A stretch of 64,000 nucleotides of DNA from Adineta ricciae (lineage: Eukaryota; Rotifera; Eurotatoria; Adinetida; Adinetidae). The translations under genes were made by a program, and so were the position numbers. Location: NCBI GenBank assembly GCA_905250025.1, contig CAJNOJ010000111.1:251793-315792 (forward strand). The letters run 5' to 3'. The notes under the pieces were generated by a model. That model searched no databases. It was not told the origin of the DNA and was given only the letters and a program-made list of their open reading frames with translations. This document shows positions 35,148 to 45,866 of this stretch, in pieces (within the stretch, counting starts at the first letter, position 1; every line of letters begins with the position of its first letter).

Positions 35148-38100
35148 CTAGATGTCCAAGTGTCCATGGTGGAAAGAACCTTTTGATCCAACAATAAGCA
35201 TTTTAAATGAAACCATGGAGCATTGGTGTCTTGGTTTAATATATTCAGTAAGTGGAGTGTATCTTTGGGTTTTCATACTATAAGCATTAATAAATGATGC
35301 ACCTGATGATTCATAAACATTTTGTATGTCAATAACACAGGCAGGATTATTTTTAACTGCGATGATATCAGGTCTTATTGTAGTGAGTAGACCTGTTATA
35401 TCTGTCGTAAAAGCTTTTTCGACGTATACTGCAAACCCTCTTTCTTTCAATTTATCCGTAACTCGTGAACATATTTGATTATGCCTTCTATATCGTAAGT
35501 CTTTAGTACTTTTGCAGTATTGGAGTATATGCATTAGGCTTTCATTTTCAACATGACATCTTCTGCACATTTTATCTGTTTATAGTCCTCTTGTAGTAGT
35601 TGTAACGATATTGATATCATCTCTTGCTGTTTTCTATCTTCTCTATAAGAGTGTTATTTATCTCTTTTCAAACCGTAATAGCATTAATCGAGCCTAATGA
35701 TGTAGATTTTATGCCAAGATACTTAGTATGATTCGTTATATATATCCTAGGATCGGAATCGATATATCCTTGATGGTAAATACCGGTTCAGTCACGATCT
35801 TGCTTTTTTTTAGCTTTATAACCTTTTTCTAGAACAATGGACATACATTTCTTAGCATTTACCTGTAATCCTCGTTCATTTAAAAATTTCGTCGTTTCAG
35901 AAATCATGTGTCCTATACCAATCTTAGATCGTGATATTAAACATATATCATCGGCAAAACATTTGATGTTAGTTGATCCAATGTTATCAATTCGATATCC
36001 AAATTCATGATCGAGTATTTCAAGTAATTCATTTGTTACTAAGTTGAGCGAACCCCCCTCATTTTTGAAAAAATTTTTTCAAAAAACTGTTTTTTCGTAT
36101 CCAGTGGATTCGCCGCGCGAAGTTGAGTATAAAAATGGTGCAAAAAAATTGGGTCGGTCCGGGACCTCATTTGTCATTTTTCTCAAAACTAGGTTTTTGC
36201 CCAAATCCCGTCATTGTGACCGGGATAATTTCCCTTAATCTTATTCGATCGGGCTGAAATTTTTATCAGCGGTACTTTCGACTATCCTCCAGAGGTGAAG
36301 TTGGTCGATTTTGATTCTGATCATCCAAGTCGGATATATACGGTTTTTTTAGAGGCTTCTGGGAGATCTTCAGAGATCTTTTTTGTATTTTTACTGCTGA
36401 AAAAAAAATTAAGGCGTATTTTTGAAAACCCTGAATTTTACCTCTGGAGAATAAGTCCGACTATCCCTAGAACAATTTTCAGCACCAACGGACGAAATTT
36501 GGCTGAGTTTTCTTGGTCACAATGAACAGGGCTGAAATAGTAAGTTTTTACTAGCATCTCAAGAAGACTTAGTAAAAGAAATTTTTTCTCGAACACGTGT
36601 CTAATGGATTTCGATTCTCTATCTATGGTGAAAATTTCAGCTCGATTGGACTCGCCGTTGCTGAGTTTTGAGAAACATAAAAAAAGAGGGGGGGGGGGTA
36701 CCCTTAAACAGTAGTGATAATAATGAATCGCCTTGTTTAACTCCTCGTTTGATGAAAATTTTCTTTTAGCTTATTTCTTTGTACGATATAGAAGTACAAC
36801 TATCAATGTATTGATTGCGTACCAATTCAATGAAAGAGAGTGGAGCCCGATGTCATGTCAGAGCTCGAAATATGCTATCACGAGGAACAGAGTCAAAAGC
36901 TTTAGCTACGTCGATCAGACAAACGTTAACCTCCCTTTTCTCAAGTCTTGCATGCTTAAGTAAATGATGTAACCATAGAATGTTCATGCTACATCCATTA
37001 ATTGGCGTCAAGCCTAATTGTCGTTTGTCAATTTCAAAATATTTGCTCATGCGGTACCCTATTATTTTATTAAATAGACGAAGTAGAACCGATGATATTG
37101 TTGTAGGTCTCCAGTTAGTGATCTTGTCGAGATATATATTTTCTTTTGGAATTAGAGTGGTGCGGTTGATTTTTAGGCCAGATGGAATTCGTCTACTACC
37201 TAGCCAGATATTGAAAACAACGAGACGATCGACGTTCGCTAGTTGTTTTGCTTCTTGCACGGTTACCAAGTCAAGACCTTTAGTCGTATCTCTTTTGGTC
37301 CTTTTCAGTGCATTTTCTATATCACTTTTAGTAATAGGTGATAGCAGTTCAATGTTACTGTTGTTTGTCGCTGATTTTATTACAACAGGATGCTAATCAC
37401 ACGAATGCACGGACCAGATTTGTTCATAAAATTGAACGAATTCATGAATAGGTGGTAGATCGATGTTCGGCTGCACCCCATTAATGATTTCGCCCATGAG
37501 CCTAGATTTTTTATTGGCATATAAACGTTGATAGTAAGCACGTTCATTTGCTTTTCTTATACGAGATAGGTTTCGAGCATGTTTCTTGTTCGTAGCAAGC
37601 ATATTTGTTTTTCTTTTTCTGCTACTGGTATTATCTCTATTCTTTTTTTCTGATGTTGGAAAGTCAGTGGGTAATCCCTAACATCGTCAGTTGCACAGCA
37701 TCATAGCATTATTGGGATTTAAGAATGCTTGAATAGCATCTTTCATAAAGGTTGACAGTTTATTGTTAACTGCTTATAAATCCCTTAGCATATCTTCTAT
37801 AACGCTCACATCTTCGATATTAGAGTTTGTTGCTGTATTTTGTTGATTAATTTCAGAGTCAGATTCAGTCGATGGTGAACTTTCATCTGATGTTGTATCG
37901 ACATTATGATCTTGTGAGTCCGACGTGTCCTTTTTCTGGAGATCATTTAGAATTGTTTTATAAGCATAGCTTGTTGTCTTCGAGTGCGAATAGCATCTGT
38001 AGAACGACGGTTAGCATGTGATGTTTTAACAAGTTTATCTCATTCACTGCATAATCGATCAAGTATTTGTCCCTTTTGGATCGATTTTAATTTTATTTCA

Positions 38101-38690
38101 AGATTTGCCAACATGATGTCTTCGTCTCTATTCCAAGCTACACGTATATTCGCAACTTTCTTCTATTTTTCATATGCTTCAGGATGTTTGACTCGCATAT
38201 GTGATGTGAGGCCTCTTTTATCTTTTGCAATGTGGATGACATTTTCATTATAGCAAATTTCACATTGTAGTCCGGGAATATTTAAGGGTGCATTTTGTGT
38301 GATAGTAGATGTTTGTGTTGTAGATGATAATGGCTTGTTACTAGCTACTATATTCGTTGTTAATTGTTACCGTTTAAATGCAGGATGGTGTGATTTAATA
38401 CTCCCAATAGTAGCAAAAAGTCTATCATATATTCTACATTTATATTTAATGTCATGGATATTATGGTCATTATTCAGATGCTCACGGATTTCAAGATTTA
38501 TACGACAATTAGTGTCGTTACATATTAGACATAAGTTCCCTTCGATCGGATACTCTATTATGTAAACTGTAGGTGCAGCAACTTGACTTACAGTTGATGG
38601 AGAATCGTTATCAATCATGTCCGAATCTGAATGCGCATGCTGAGTTAAAGGGTTTACTCGAGCTTGTTGTCGTGTATTTCTTGTGTTCAT
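35148..38690 (-). pseudogene. R2/NeSL-type LINE polyprotein: zinc fingers, Myb-like, RT, REL endonuclease
   Basis: ATG at 38690 (MNTRNTRQQARVNPLTQHAH). Zinc-finger remnants: EGNLCLICNDTNCRINLEIR with REHLNNDH, then a second finger LQCEICYNEN...LTSHMRVKHP; a Myb-like stretch VAWNRDEDIMLANLE and RRSTDAIRTRRQQ. RT: LIPKENIYLDKITNWRPTTI, then INGCSMNILWLHHLLKHARL, motif A CLIDVAKAFDSVPRDS, motif B GVKQGDSLLSLLFN split by the inserted DNA element, motif C KCFADDICLISRS. C-terminus: CRRCHVENESLMHILQYC (CCHC) and the endonuclease PDIIAVKNNPACVIDIQNVY followed by a K-x3-Y type helix (NAYSMKTQRYTPL). Multiple stops between domains make it a pseudogene. These elements usually insert at specific sites. 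Confidence 0.8.
36048..36703. mobile_element. non-autonomous DNA element with poly-C/G ends, TTAA-type target
   Basis: 656 bp. Ends are gcgaacccccctcattttt (left) and aaaaaaagagggggggggggtaccc (right as read, inverted match to the left). It is flanked by TTGA (36044-36047) and TTAA (36704-36707), an imperfect TTAA duplication. Removing it rejoins RT motif B of the host LINE in frame, which proves the boundaries. TTAA targets are typical of piggyBac-type transposases. No coding frame is supported inside. Confidence 0.75.
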
Positions 38691-39159
38691 AGGAAGTGTG
38701 TATTCAGGTCATCTGGAGGGGTTGCAGACCCCAACCAGATGTTGAACTATTTGCAGGGTTACCAGCTTTGTCTGCTCGGCGCATCCGTCATGTCCGCATG
38801 TCACGAGAACATGTTTTATGATAGACCGTTTGAAGAAACAACAAAGTTTATCACCGTCCCCCCTCTGCCGGGTGACGTGGTCCCCTAATTGGCTTACGTT
38901 TCCGGACGAAGTTCAGTTGTTCTAACCGAACGCTAGCAGGGGCCCGGCCAGCTTCATCCCAGTGATCTAATTTCAAACGTCAACGACGTGCCTGAGCTGG
39001 CGCCAAGCTCAACTAGAACTGATAACTAACATTCAATCTCATAGTCATACATAGCGAACACCAGAGATACAGGCGGAATACTTCAACCATTGACATCCTA
39101 CACTTTTTTCCACACAAATCTTACACTCACACAACCACACCCGTTACAGTTTGTCAGTA

Positions 39160-39318
39160 GGTTGGGCGTATTGTACACCCAATGCCTCTAAACATTCGCT
39201 TTACCGGATATAACTGTGAAAATTGAATGCCAGCTACCTTGAGGGAAACTTCGGACGGAACCAGCTAACTTTATATTTATTTTCAATTTTGGACAAAAAA
39301 CTGATGAAAAAAAAACAG
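39160..39318 (-). repeat. LINE 5' terminal repeat, copy T3
   Basis: Third copy of the ~160 bp repeat; it directly follows the 3' end of the LINE copy at 39319-41650. Confidence 0.85.
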
Positions 39319-39564
39319 TAGAACAAGAAAGATGACAATAAAAGAAAGATCACAATAAAGACTAATACTAGGGAACTGTATTAAATGATTATGGATGTCA
39401 TGGTACAAACAATATGCATTCGATAAGGATAATCAGGTAGGAAACCTTCACTGACATATGAAATGGGGATTGGATGTAACATTAACAGCAGTCGTCATAT
39501 CGAGAAGATTGAAACTAGGAAGAGTAAATTTAATACAACTACTGTAGAGTATAGAAGAGACGAC

Positions 39565-41640
39565 CTAAAGATTAGTTTTTTGAAAGATAGCCATAATTTT
39601 TAATGAGTCTTCCATGCATCCTATGGATGTGTAGATGAGTTTGGTAGAGGACATTCCAATGTTGTGCCAATGTCGAAGTTGCGAAGCATGTATTGAACCA
39701 CGAGGACCTATGACCATTCCATGACATTCTCGTATGTGGCAGTAGTACTTTTGCATAACTTGCGTTATTATCGGATTATATTTTTCACTTTTATTCCTGT
39801 AAGCATTGATAAATGTAGCTGCCGATATCTCATATACTATTGTTACATCAAGAATCATAATATTTCCAGGTTTTATTGCTATTAAATCAGGCCTTAAATA
39901 AATATCCGTGTTGTTTGGATCCGGATACGATTCCTCGCGATGAACTTCATAATTTTTCTGTTGTAACTTGGTGGCTATTCGAACACATAATATATGATGT
40001 CGATTAATTCGAAGTCCTTTCGTTGTAGGATAGACTTGAAGTACGTGCATTAAGCTTTCATCAGCTTGATGACATCCTCGACAAACCTTGTTTGTGATTA
40101 ATCCTGTAGTCGTTGTTACTCGCGTTTCTAACGTGTTGGTCCGAAGTTTAATTGAGTTGATAAACGTTCGTGTTGACATTGTTCTAATGTCTCTCTTCAT
40201 CCATTTGTTGGTTAATGGACTGGTGGAGAAAACTTCGAACCCAACACCATGAATTTTCTGGATAAATGAATTTCGTTTGTCTTTAACTAATTTATCCTTA
40301 ATTTGATTGACATCGTCTAAAGATAGCGATTGTTCAAGATTGAGATTGATAATAAAATGATCAATTATTCGATTTTTTTGAGTCTGCACTAGATAGCGTA
40401 ACACTGGATCATAACCACTCATTATTTTCTTGTATAACTTAATCTTCGATAGACTAACTGTTTCTCTGATGTTCATTAATTGAAGACCATCTTCTTTAAT
40501 CGGTAAATAGAAAAACTCATTACTTGTTAATACAGGTAGATGTAAAATACGTTTACCCAGGTCGAACAATCCCATACTCGGATCCCATCGGATCCAATAT
40601 AGGATTTTATCAGATCCTACAGGAATTCGACGGATCTGATGAAATCCTGGTGATGGAATCGCATTGGATTCCGACGGTCTCGGATCCGATCGGATTTTGT
40701 CGGATGGTCGGATCCGGTGAGATCCGATCGGATTTGTTGACCTGGGTAACCATCTTCCTGACCTGTATGTCAATTGTAGTTAAAAAAATCTGGATATAAC
40801 TCCGTATGAATTAATTGAAAAATAATCTCGGAATTACATTCAATCTCAATATATCCAATTTACACTGAGCTTTAAGTTTAAGATGTTCGAGTTTATCAAG
40901 TGCATCGGATATCTCCCTTTTGACTTTTTGAACATTAATAGCACCGATAGAGGTAAAGTCGACGCCTAGATATCGCGTTGTCCTGTCATTATAACCAAGC
41001 ATTGGTATCATATTATCGTTGATCGAAAATATTGCTTCTGTTTCGATCTTGCTTTTCTTACCTTTGTATCCTTTAATCATACCAATTGTGATATACTTAG
41101 AAGGATTAACATCTAATCCTCTCTCTTGAAAGAATTTTGTAGCAAGACTGATAAGTTTGTTTAGATCAATTCTAGATGAAGATACTTATGTAAGATCATC
41201 AGCGAAGCAACGTGCATTTGTGGTACCTATTCCCATAATAACATATCCATATACTGGTCTTGTGTGACATCAAATAGTTCATCAACAATAACGTTGAATA
41301 GAAGGCTAGAAAACAAGTCCCCTTCCTTCATCCCACTTGAAATATCAATTCTCCCTGATATTTCAACTGCACAGTTTATGACAGTACTAACATTAGTGTA
41401 CTGGTCTACTATCAAGTCTATCACCAGAGATCGTGCACCATTTTGTGTTAGTAATCTAACAATGGATTAATGAGACACTGCATCAAATGCTCTCGATATA
41501 TCAGCAAGACAAGCGTATATTTAATTTTTATTTAATCATGCATGTTGTAATAATGAGTAGATCCACGATATATTAACACCGCATCCGTTTAGCGGTTTAA
41601 ATCCAACTTGTTTATCACCTGTTTTGAACACATTGTTCAT
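39565..41640 (-). pseudogene. R2/NeSL-type LINE RT and REL endonuclease, 3' half
   Basis: RT remnants: NGCGVNISWIYSLLQHA, motif A CLADISRAFDAVSH, motif B GMKEGDLFSSLLFN, motif C RCFADDLT followed by a stop, then RYLGVDFTSIGAINVQKVKR and LKLKAQCKLDILRLNVIPRL. After the MITE the frame stays open for ~330 codons: KRILHLPVLTSNEFFYLP, KEDGLQLMNIRE, CRGCHQADESLMHVLQVYP, and the endonuclease core RPDLIAIKPGNIMILDV with AYRNKSEKYNPII. The fourth zinc ligand expected after HVLQ is Tyr instead of Cys, so this knuckle is probably dead. Scattered stops in the RT part make it a pseudogene. Confidence 0.8.
40556..40746. mobile_element. non-autonomous DNA element (MITE), CCCAGGTC family, copy B
   Basis: 191 bp with inverted ends CCCAGGTCGAACAA and TTGTTGACCTGGG, flanked by TA (40554-40555 and 40747-40748). 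The interior is built from repeats of ggatccgatcggat-like palindromes. Excision of the element plus one TA restores the host RT frame as VRKMV-KRILHLP, an internal proof of the boundaries and of TA duplication. Confidence 0.85.
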
Positions 41641-41756
41641 TTAGTAAAACAATACTATATTATAAAGTATTAAAGTAATAGACCATACCAATATGGTGCG
41701 CCCCCTTTTTATCTGACTAGGATCGGATGCTACCGCATTGTCTAGTCTTCAAGCAC

Positions 41757-42199
41757 ATCTTTTTTTTTCTTTCCAATTACATCGCACACATATAACAGCG
41801 ACTTTCCTTTTCATTTTCTCATCGTGTACGATATCAATTCAGTTACATGTTCAATTTACTCTTCCATTTCATTCTCCAACAATACATTTGCTTATTCAGT
41901 TTTCACGAACAAGCCGGTCCATCATTTCACTTGTTCATACTTGAAATGAAACGAAAAGTCGAATCATGTGTTGTGTCNATCTTTTTTTTTCTTTCCAATT
42001 ACATCGCACACATATAACAGCGACTTTCCTTTTCATTTTCTCATCGTGTACGATATCAATTCAGTTACATGTTCAATTTACTCTTCCATTTCATTCTCCA
42101 ACAATACATTTGCTTATTCAGTTTTCACGAACAAGCCGGTCCATCATTTCACTTGTTCATACTTGAAATGAAACGAAAAGTCGAATCATGTGTTGTGTC
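41757..42199. other. exact 221 bp direct duplication around an N: probable assembly artefact
   Basis: 41757-41977 and 41979-42199 appear identical base for base, including the nine-T run, separated only by N at 41978. This is what results when overlapping contig ends are joined without merging. Confidence 0.85.
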
Positions 42200-43171
42200 C
42201 AGATGTGTTTATCTAACTCCTATACATGCATGACACATGCCATCCGACAGTCTCTTCGTTTCGGCAAGCACCTTTCTCTATACACAAGAAACAATCGTAA
42301 TTACAATGCAAGATTGCCTTGTTTGCCGGAATTTCATTTATCTTGCGTCTTTTTTCATGTGTTAATTTTGAACAATTCTTCGATCGACGTCGTGTTGTCC
42401 TCACTCTCAAGATCTATCATCAATCGTTTATTCCATTCATGTCTTTTCTCTTCGTAGTCATCGACTTGTTCTATTTGACGTCTTACTTATTCTTCGAGGA
42501 CGTCAAATTCTAGAAGATATCGAATCATTTGTTTTCTCCCTACGCTCGGTAATAGATGTCATACAACGAAATATTCTTATTTGTTCTTCACCAAACAAAT
42601 CAGCAATATATAGAATCAAACCAAATTTTACTCGTCTATTCTGTCTTATTCAATTCAGTTTTCCATTGCATTTCATTCTTTTTCTTGATGTTTTAGATCG
42701 TTCCGGATATTTCCTATGATTACATATGCACTTCGTCGTTATACAAACCAATTTCGTCTGATCTGAAAATTTCATGCATACAAAGGTCAGGCTTATGTTA
42801 TCTAGTTTTTTCAATTTACTTTCTTTTAGTGAATATCAACCATAGAAATGTTATTTGTTCATCGTGTACATCGAAGATCTATTCGATGTACGACACATTC
42901 TCTTTTTCATTCATTTGAATGACGCTGTGCTTTTTCTCATCCTCAAAATCATGCTGTCTAGTTGTGCATTTCTATATTAATTACGTTTCAGTTCGAGATT
43001 TAGTTTGTTTCCGAATTCTACATTGCAAATCGATTCACATAAATATTCATCATCTATGTGTATCTTTGGATTGTATTCAACTTTTCTAGATTGGATCGAC
43101 GAAGAAATAAAATATCTTGAACGTTTATTCTTTCATATTGCTATCGTTTGTTTATAGCATACATGTATGTT
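42200..43171. other. AT-rich region without supported genes
   Basis: T-rich on the plus strand with pyrimidine-rich frames but no recognisable domain on either strand. Confidence 0.4.
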
Positions 43172-43515
43172 CATCATTGTTTTGCATTTTAACGTGTTTC
43201 ACAGATCATCTTGCCATAGTTTCTTCTTTACTTGATATGCATTCATATGTATATGCAGATAACAAAATTGATTCTTTTCAAATGTGCAATATTTGTGTTG
43301 ACTTAAATAAGGCGAGAAGCTTTGTCATATGCATTCATTCATGCACACGATATTTCGCTGTTGACACGAGAACAAGTTTCGTTGAAAACGACNCATCATT
43401 GTTTTGCATTTTAACGTGTTTCACAGATCATCTTGCCATAGTTTCTTCTTTACTTGATATGCATTCATATGTATATGCAGATAACAAAATTGATTCTTTT
43501 CAAATGTGCAATATC
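43172..43515. other. 122 bp duplication after an N, copies diverging at a TTAA insertion
   Basis: 43172-43293 and 43394-43515 match exactly; N is at 43393. Copy one continues tgttgacTTAAataagg, copy two tgttgctTTAAgggtagcc. The pair may be two haplotypes placed in series. Confidence 0.75.
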
Positions 43516-43528
43516 TGTGTTGCTTTAA

Positions 43529-44305
43529 GGGTAGCCCCCCCCCCCTTGCTTTGATTATGACATGTTTGAAGTTGAAAATGGTTTTGGCTGATGCAGCTGG
43601 ACTTTTCGTTATCGATTGAAGAAGTTAAAGAGTGAGACATGTGTTTGAGACAGATTTTGTGGCGGTAATTTCTGACGGTCTTTTAGCCAAATCGTTGAGT
43701 TGTTGTAGTAGTAATCATGGCCTGGAAGATTCTTATTTAAATATATGTGATCTGTGTGAAATGTATGCTGTAGATGGTTCGATGCATATTGCTTAGCTAT
43801 ATTGGACTTTTGTCAAATTTGACTGTTTTTCGGTAGCAGTAATACACGACAGATAGGTGAAAATGCCGTTTTATAATTTTGTAGTTTCGATAAATCTGGA
43901 TGGTAAGATCGAAGGTGAGATAATCTCCTGGGCTGGCGTTCCAAGTACTATTGTAAAAATTACATTCGGATTAGATAAATTTGAAGGGATATTATGATTG
44001 CAACTGTCGATCATGGGTCAGGAAAAGACAGACTTTGAGATAAGTCAAAATTAAACTGGACGACTTATATGAATATATTTAGTTTTAGGGACAACGTTTT
44101 GTGAGAATGAACTGTGCATGAAAAAGGCGTTTTAGGGAATTTTTTCTCTTTGGTATTTTTCAGTGAGAGTCGTGTAGCAAATGAATGGCGTGTTAGATGC
44201 AACTCGATTGAATATGGATCGATAGGCTGACAGACGTGCTTCCAATAGCGCATACAAGAATATTTTGTACAGAAAACGAAGGGGATATAACGTACTCTGA
44301 AAGAA
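43529..44305 (+). mobile_element. putative second TTAA-type poly-C element (one end seen)
   Basis: Starts TTAA|gggtagccccccccc, like the end TTAA|gggtacccccc (minus strand) of the element inserted in the LINE at 36 kb. After ~0.78 kb, sequence at 44308-44390 resembles 43312-43392, the expected continuation of the uninterrupted copy, at roughly three quarters of positions. The right end of the element is not clear (aaggggatataac is a possible decayed end). No coding frame is supported. Confidence 0.4.
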
Positions 44306-44390
44306 AGAGAGAAGCATCGTTATTTGCATTCATTCATGTACATGATTTTTGGCTGTTGACATGAGAATAAATTTCTTTGAGAAAAATGGC

Positions 44391-45208
44391 TTTTGTGTCC
44401 AGCTTTTGTTTTCACTCGGCAAAATATCTGCGAGATTGGAACTAGTCACGCCATCAATTTGGTATTTCTACCGTTCGGTTACATGGGCATTTTTTGTTGA
44501 GTGATGTGCGCGCTCCTCAGATGTTATCAATCTATGGCATTCTTCTCATCGTGGTAGTCTGACACAGTCAGGGAGACCCTATTTGAAATCGTGTTAGAAT
44601 GAATTATTTTGTAGATTTGTATGACAATCGCCTAAAATGGATGTGGATAATGTTTCGATTTGCATGGAAGGTTTGCGTGTAAAATTTATACCGAGATATT
44701 TTTAGGATATCTTCTTTCAATGTGGGATCGATGGTGGTGAAATATGTTGAAATAGTTTTACTGATGTTTGTTACGTGGCAGTTGAATATGGACACACGTT
44801 TCGGCTTTGTATAAGATTGTTGTACGCGCTGTCTTTCACCATTTGTTGAGCGTGGTCGTGATGATTAAGTTTTAGCAATTGAGTTTTTTTTTTATAGATT
44901 TTAGCCACTTGAAGGATTACTGTATTACATGTGTGCCAGTTGAATTGTTTGAGTCCTTTTGCAGCTGTGAGATATTAACTGTTATTACTGTTATGTAATT
45001 CGACTGATAATGGCATACAAAAGCCATTTGAGTGGTTGTTCTAACTGGTGCTCGAAGAAGGAATTGATTCAAATAAAATCTGCAGCCTTTGAACTATTTT
45101 ACGTTGATCAAACATGATCAGTTAGCTGAAACGGAGAGATGAATTAGCTCTGTCTTGACCGATTCATGTATATGATTTATTCAATAACAATACATTAGGA
45201 AGCATATT
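44391..45208. other. AT-rich region without supported genes
   Basis: 3' flank of the prion-like gene and the end of the accessory island. Nothing recognisable was found. Confidence 0.4.
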
Positions 45209-45866
45209 TTACAATATATAAGATGCAGAGATTATAGAACTGACTATCAGTATCCAAGTATGAGGAATCAGATATCGACCTTTATTATGCCAATAATTCC
45301 CACCACTTGCATACCACCCTTGGCTCCCTGGTGCATAGCGATTGTAAGGTCGATTATAGTAGTTGTACATATTTGGTCTTTGCCATTGATTATTATAATT
45401 ATTGTTGTATTGATAATTTTGATGCTGGTTCCAATGTAATTTGTTACCACCGTTATGAGTGAACTCATGAGTGTAACCTATGACGCTGATTCCACCTTCA
45501 ACATTATTTGTATGTGGTTTAATTCCGCCATAATTTGGATTGATTCCAGTACCTACAGTTAAGAAAAGAATTTCACGTGAAATTTCCGATCGATCGTCTA
45601 ATTAAAAGGTTAATTTACCGTAGTAGGCACCCGGACTGGCACCACTTGGATTATTTGATCCTCCCGACCAACCTTCATAGGGTAGACCATCTTTTTTATG
45701 TTTATTTGTTTGACGACGATAACGTCTGAGAGATAATGCATCTATAGATGAGAACAGTATTCGTATTGTTTAGGTGTAATTTATCAATATCACGCTACTC
45801 ACTCGCCGTAAACAACAATGTGCAAACAAGGAAAATCGAATATGCAGTATAAATTACGCTCCGCAT
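45209..45866 (-). CDS. secreted, GPI-anchored prion-like Asn/Tyr/Gly-rich protein
   Basis: Assembled from three exons that keep phase: 45803-45866, 45619-45741 and 45209-45552 (introns of 61 and 66 bp). ATG at 45866 gives a signal peptide MRSVIYTAYSIFLVCTLLFT followed by ANALSLRRYRRQTNKHKKDG, a strongly basic stretch just after the predicted cleavage site. Then come Gly/Ser-rich (YEGWSGGSNNPSGASPGAYY) and Asn/Gln/Tyr-rich segments (HQNYQYNNNYNNQWQRPNMY, NYYNRPYNRYAPGSQGWY). The end is GRYLIPHTWILIVSSIISAS plus a few residues, a hydrophobic GPI-attachment signal. The order (signal, basic N-terminus, low-complexity aromatic repeats, GPI signal) is that of prion/shadoo-like surface proteins, but the central hydrophobic core of vertebrate PrP is not evident. 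Homology to PrP is not claimed; the resemblance is architectural. Confidence 0.72.

Larger units (their letters stand above)
34803..39318 (-). mobile_element. REL-endonuclease LINE (R2/NeSL-type), nearly full length (copy 1)
   Basis: Its 5' end is terminal repeat T3 (39160-39318); a ~470 bp leader precedes the ORF start at 38690. The body carries zinc finger, Myb-like, RT, CCHC and restriction-like endonuclease regions down to 35148, then a short 3' UTR. A 656 bp DNA element interrupts the RT at 36048-36703. The 3' end abuts, apart from the later plus-strand LINE insertion, the 5' end of copy 3, so the elements lie head to tail. Confidence 0.8.
39319..41650 (-). mobile_element. REL-endonuclease LINE, 5'-truncated (copy 2)
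   Basis: Begins inside the RT domain at ~41640 and runs to a 3' UTR that abuts the 5' end of copy 1. Same strand and domain order as copy 1 but clearly a different sequence. It carries a 191 bp MITE at 40556-40746. Confidence 0.75.

Noticed and set aside
41738..42171. Repeated ~66-codon frames
   Set aside because: They are the two copies of the 221 bp duplication around an N, not a protein repeat.
43117..43554. 145-codon frame
   Set aside because: It spans an N and a duplicated segment, so the apparent internal repeat in the protein is an assembly effect.
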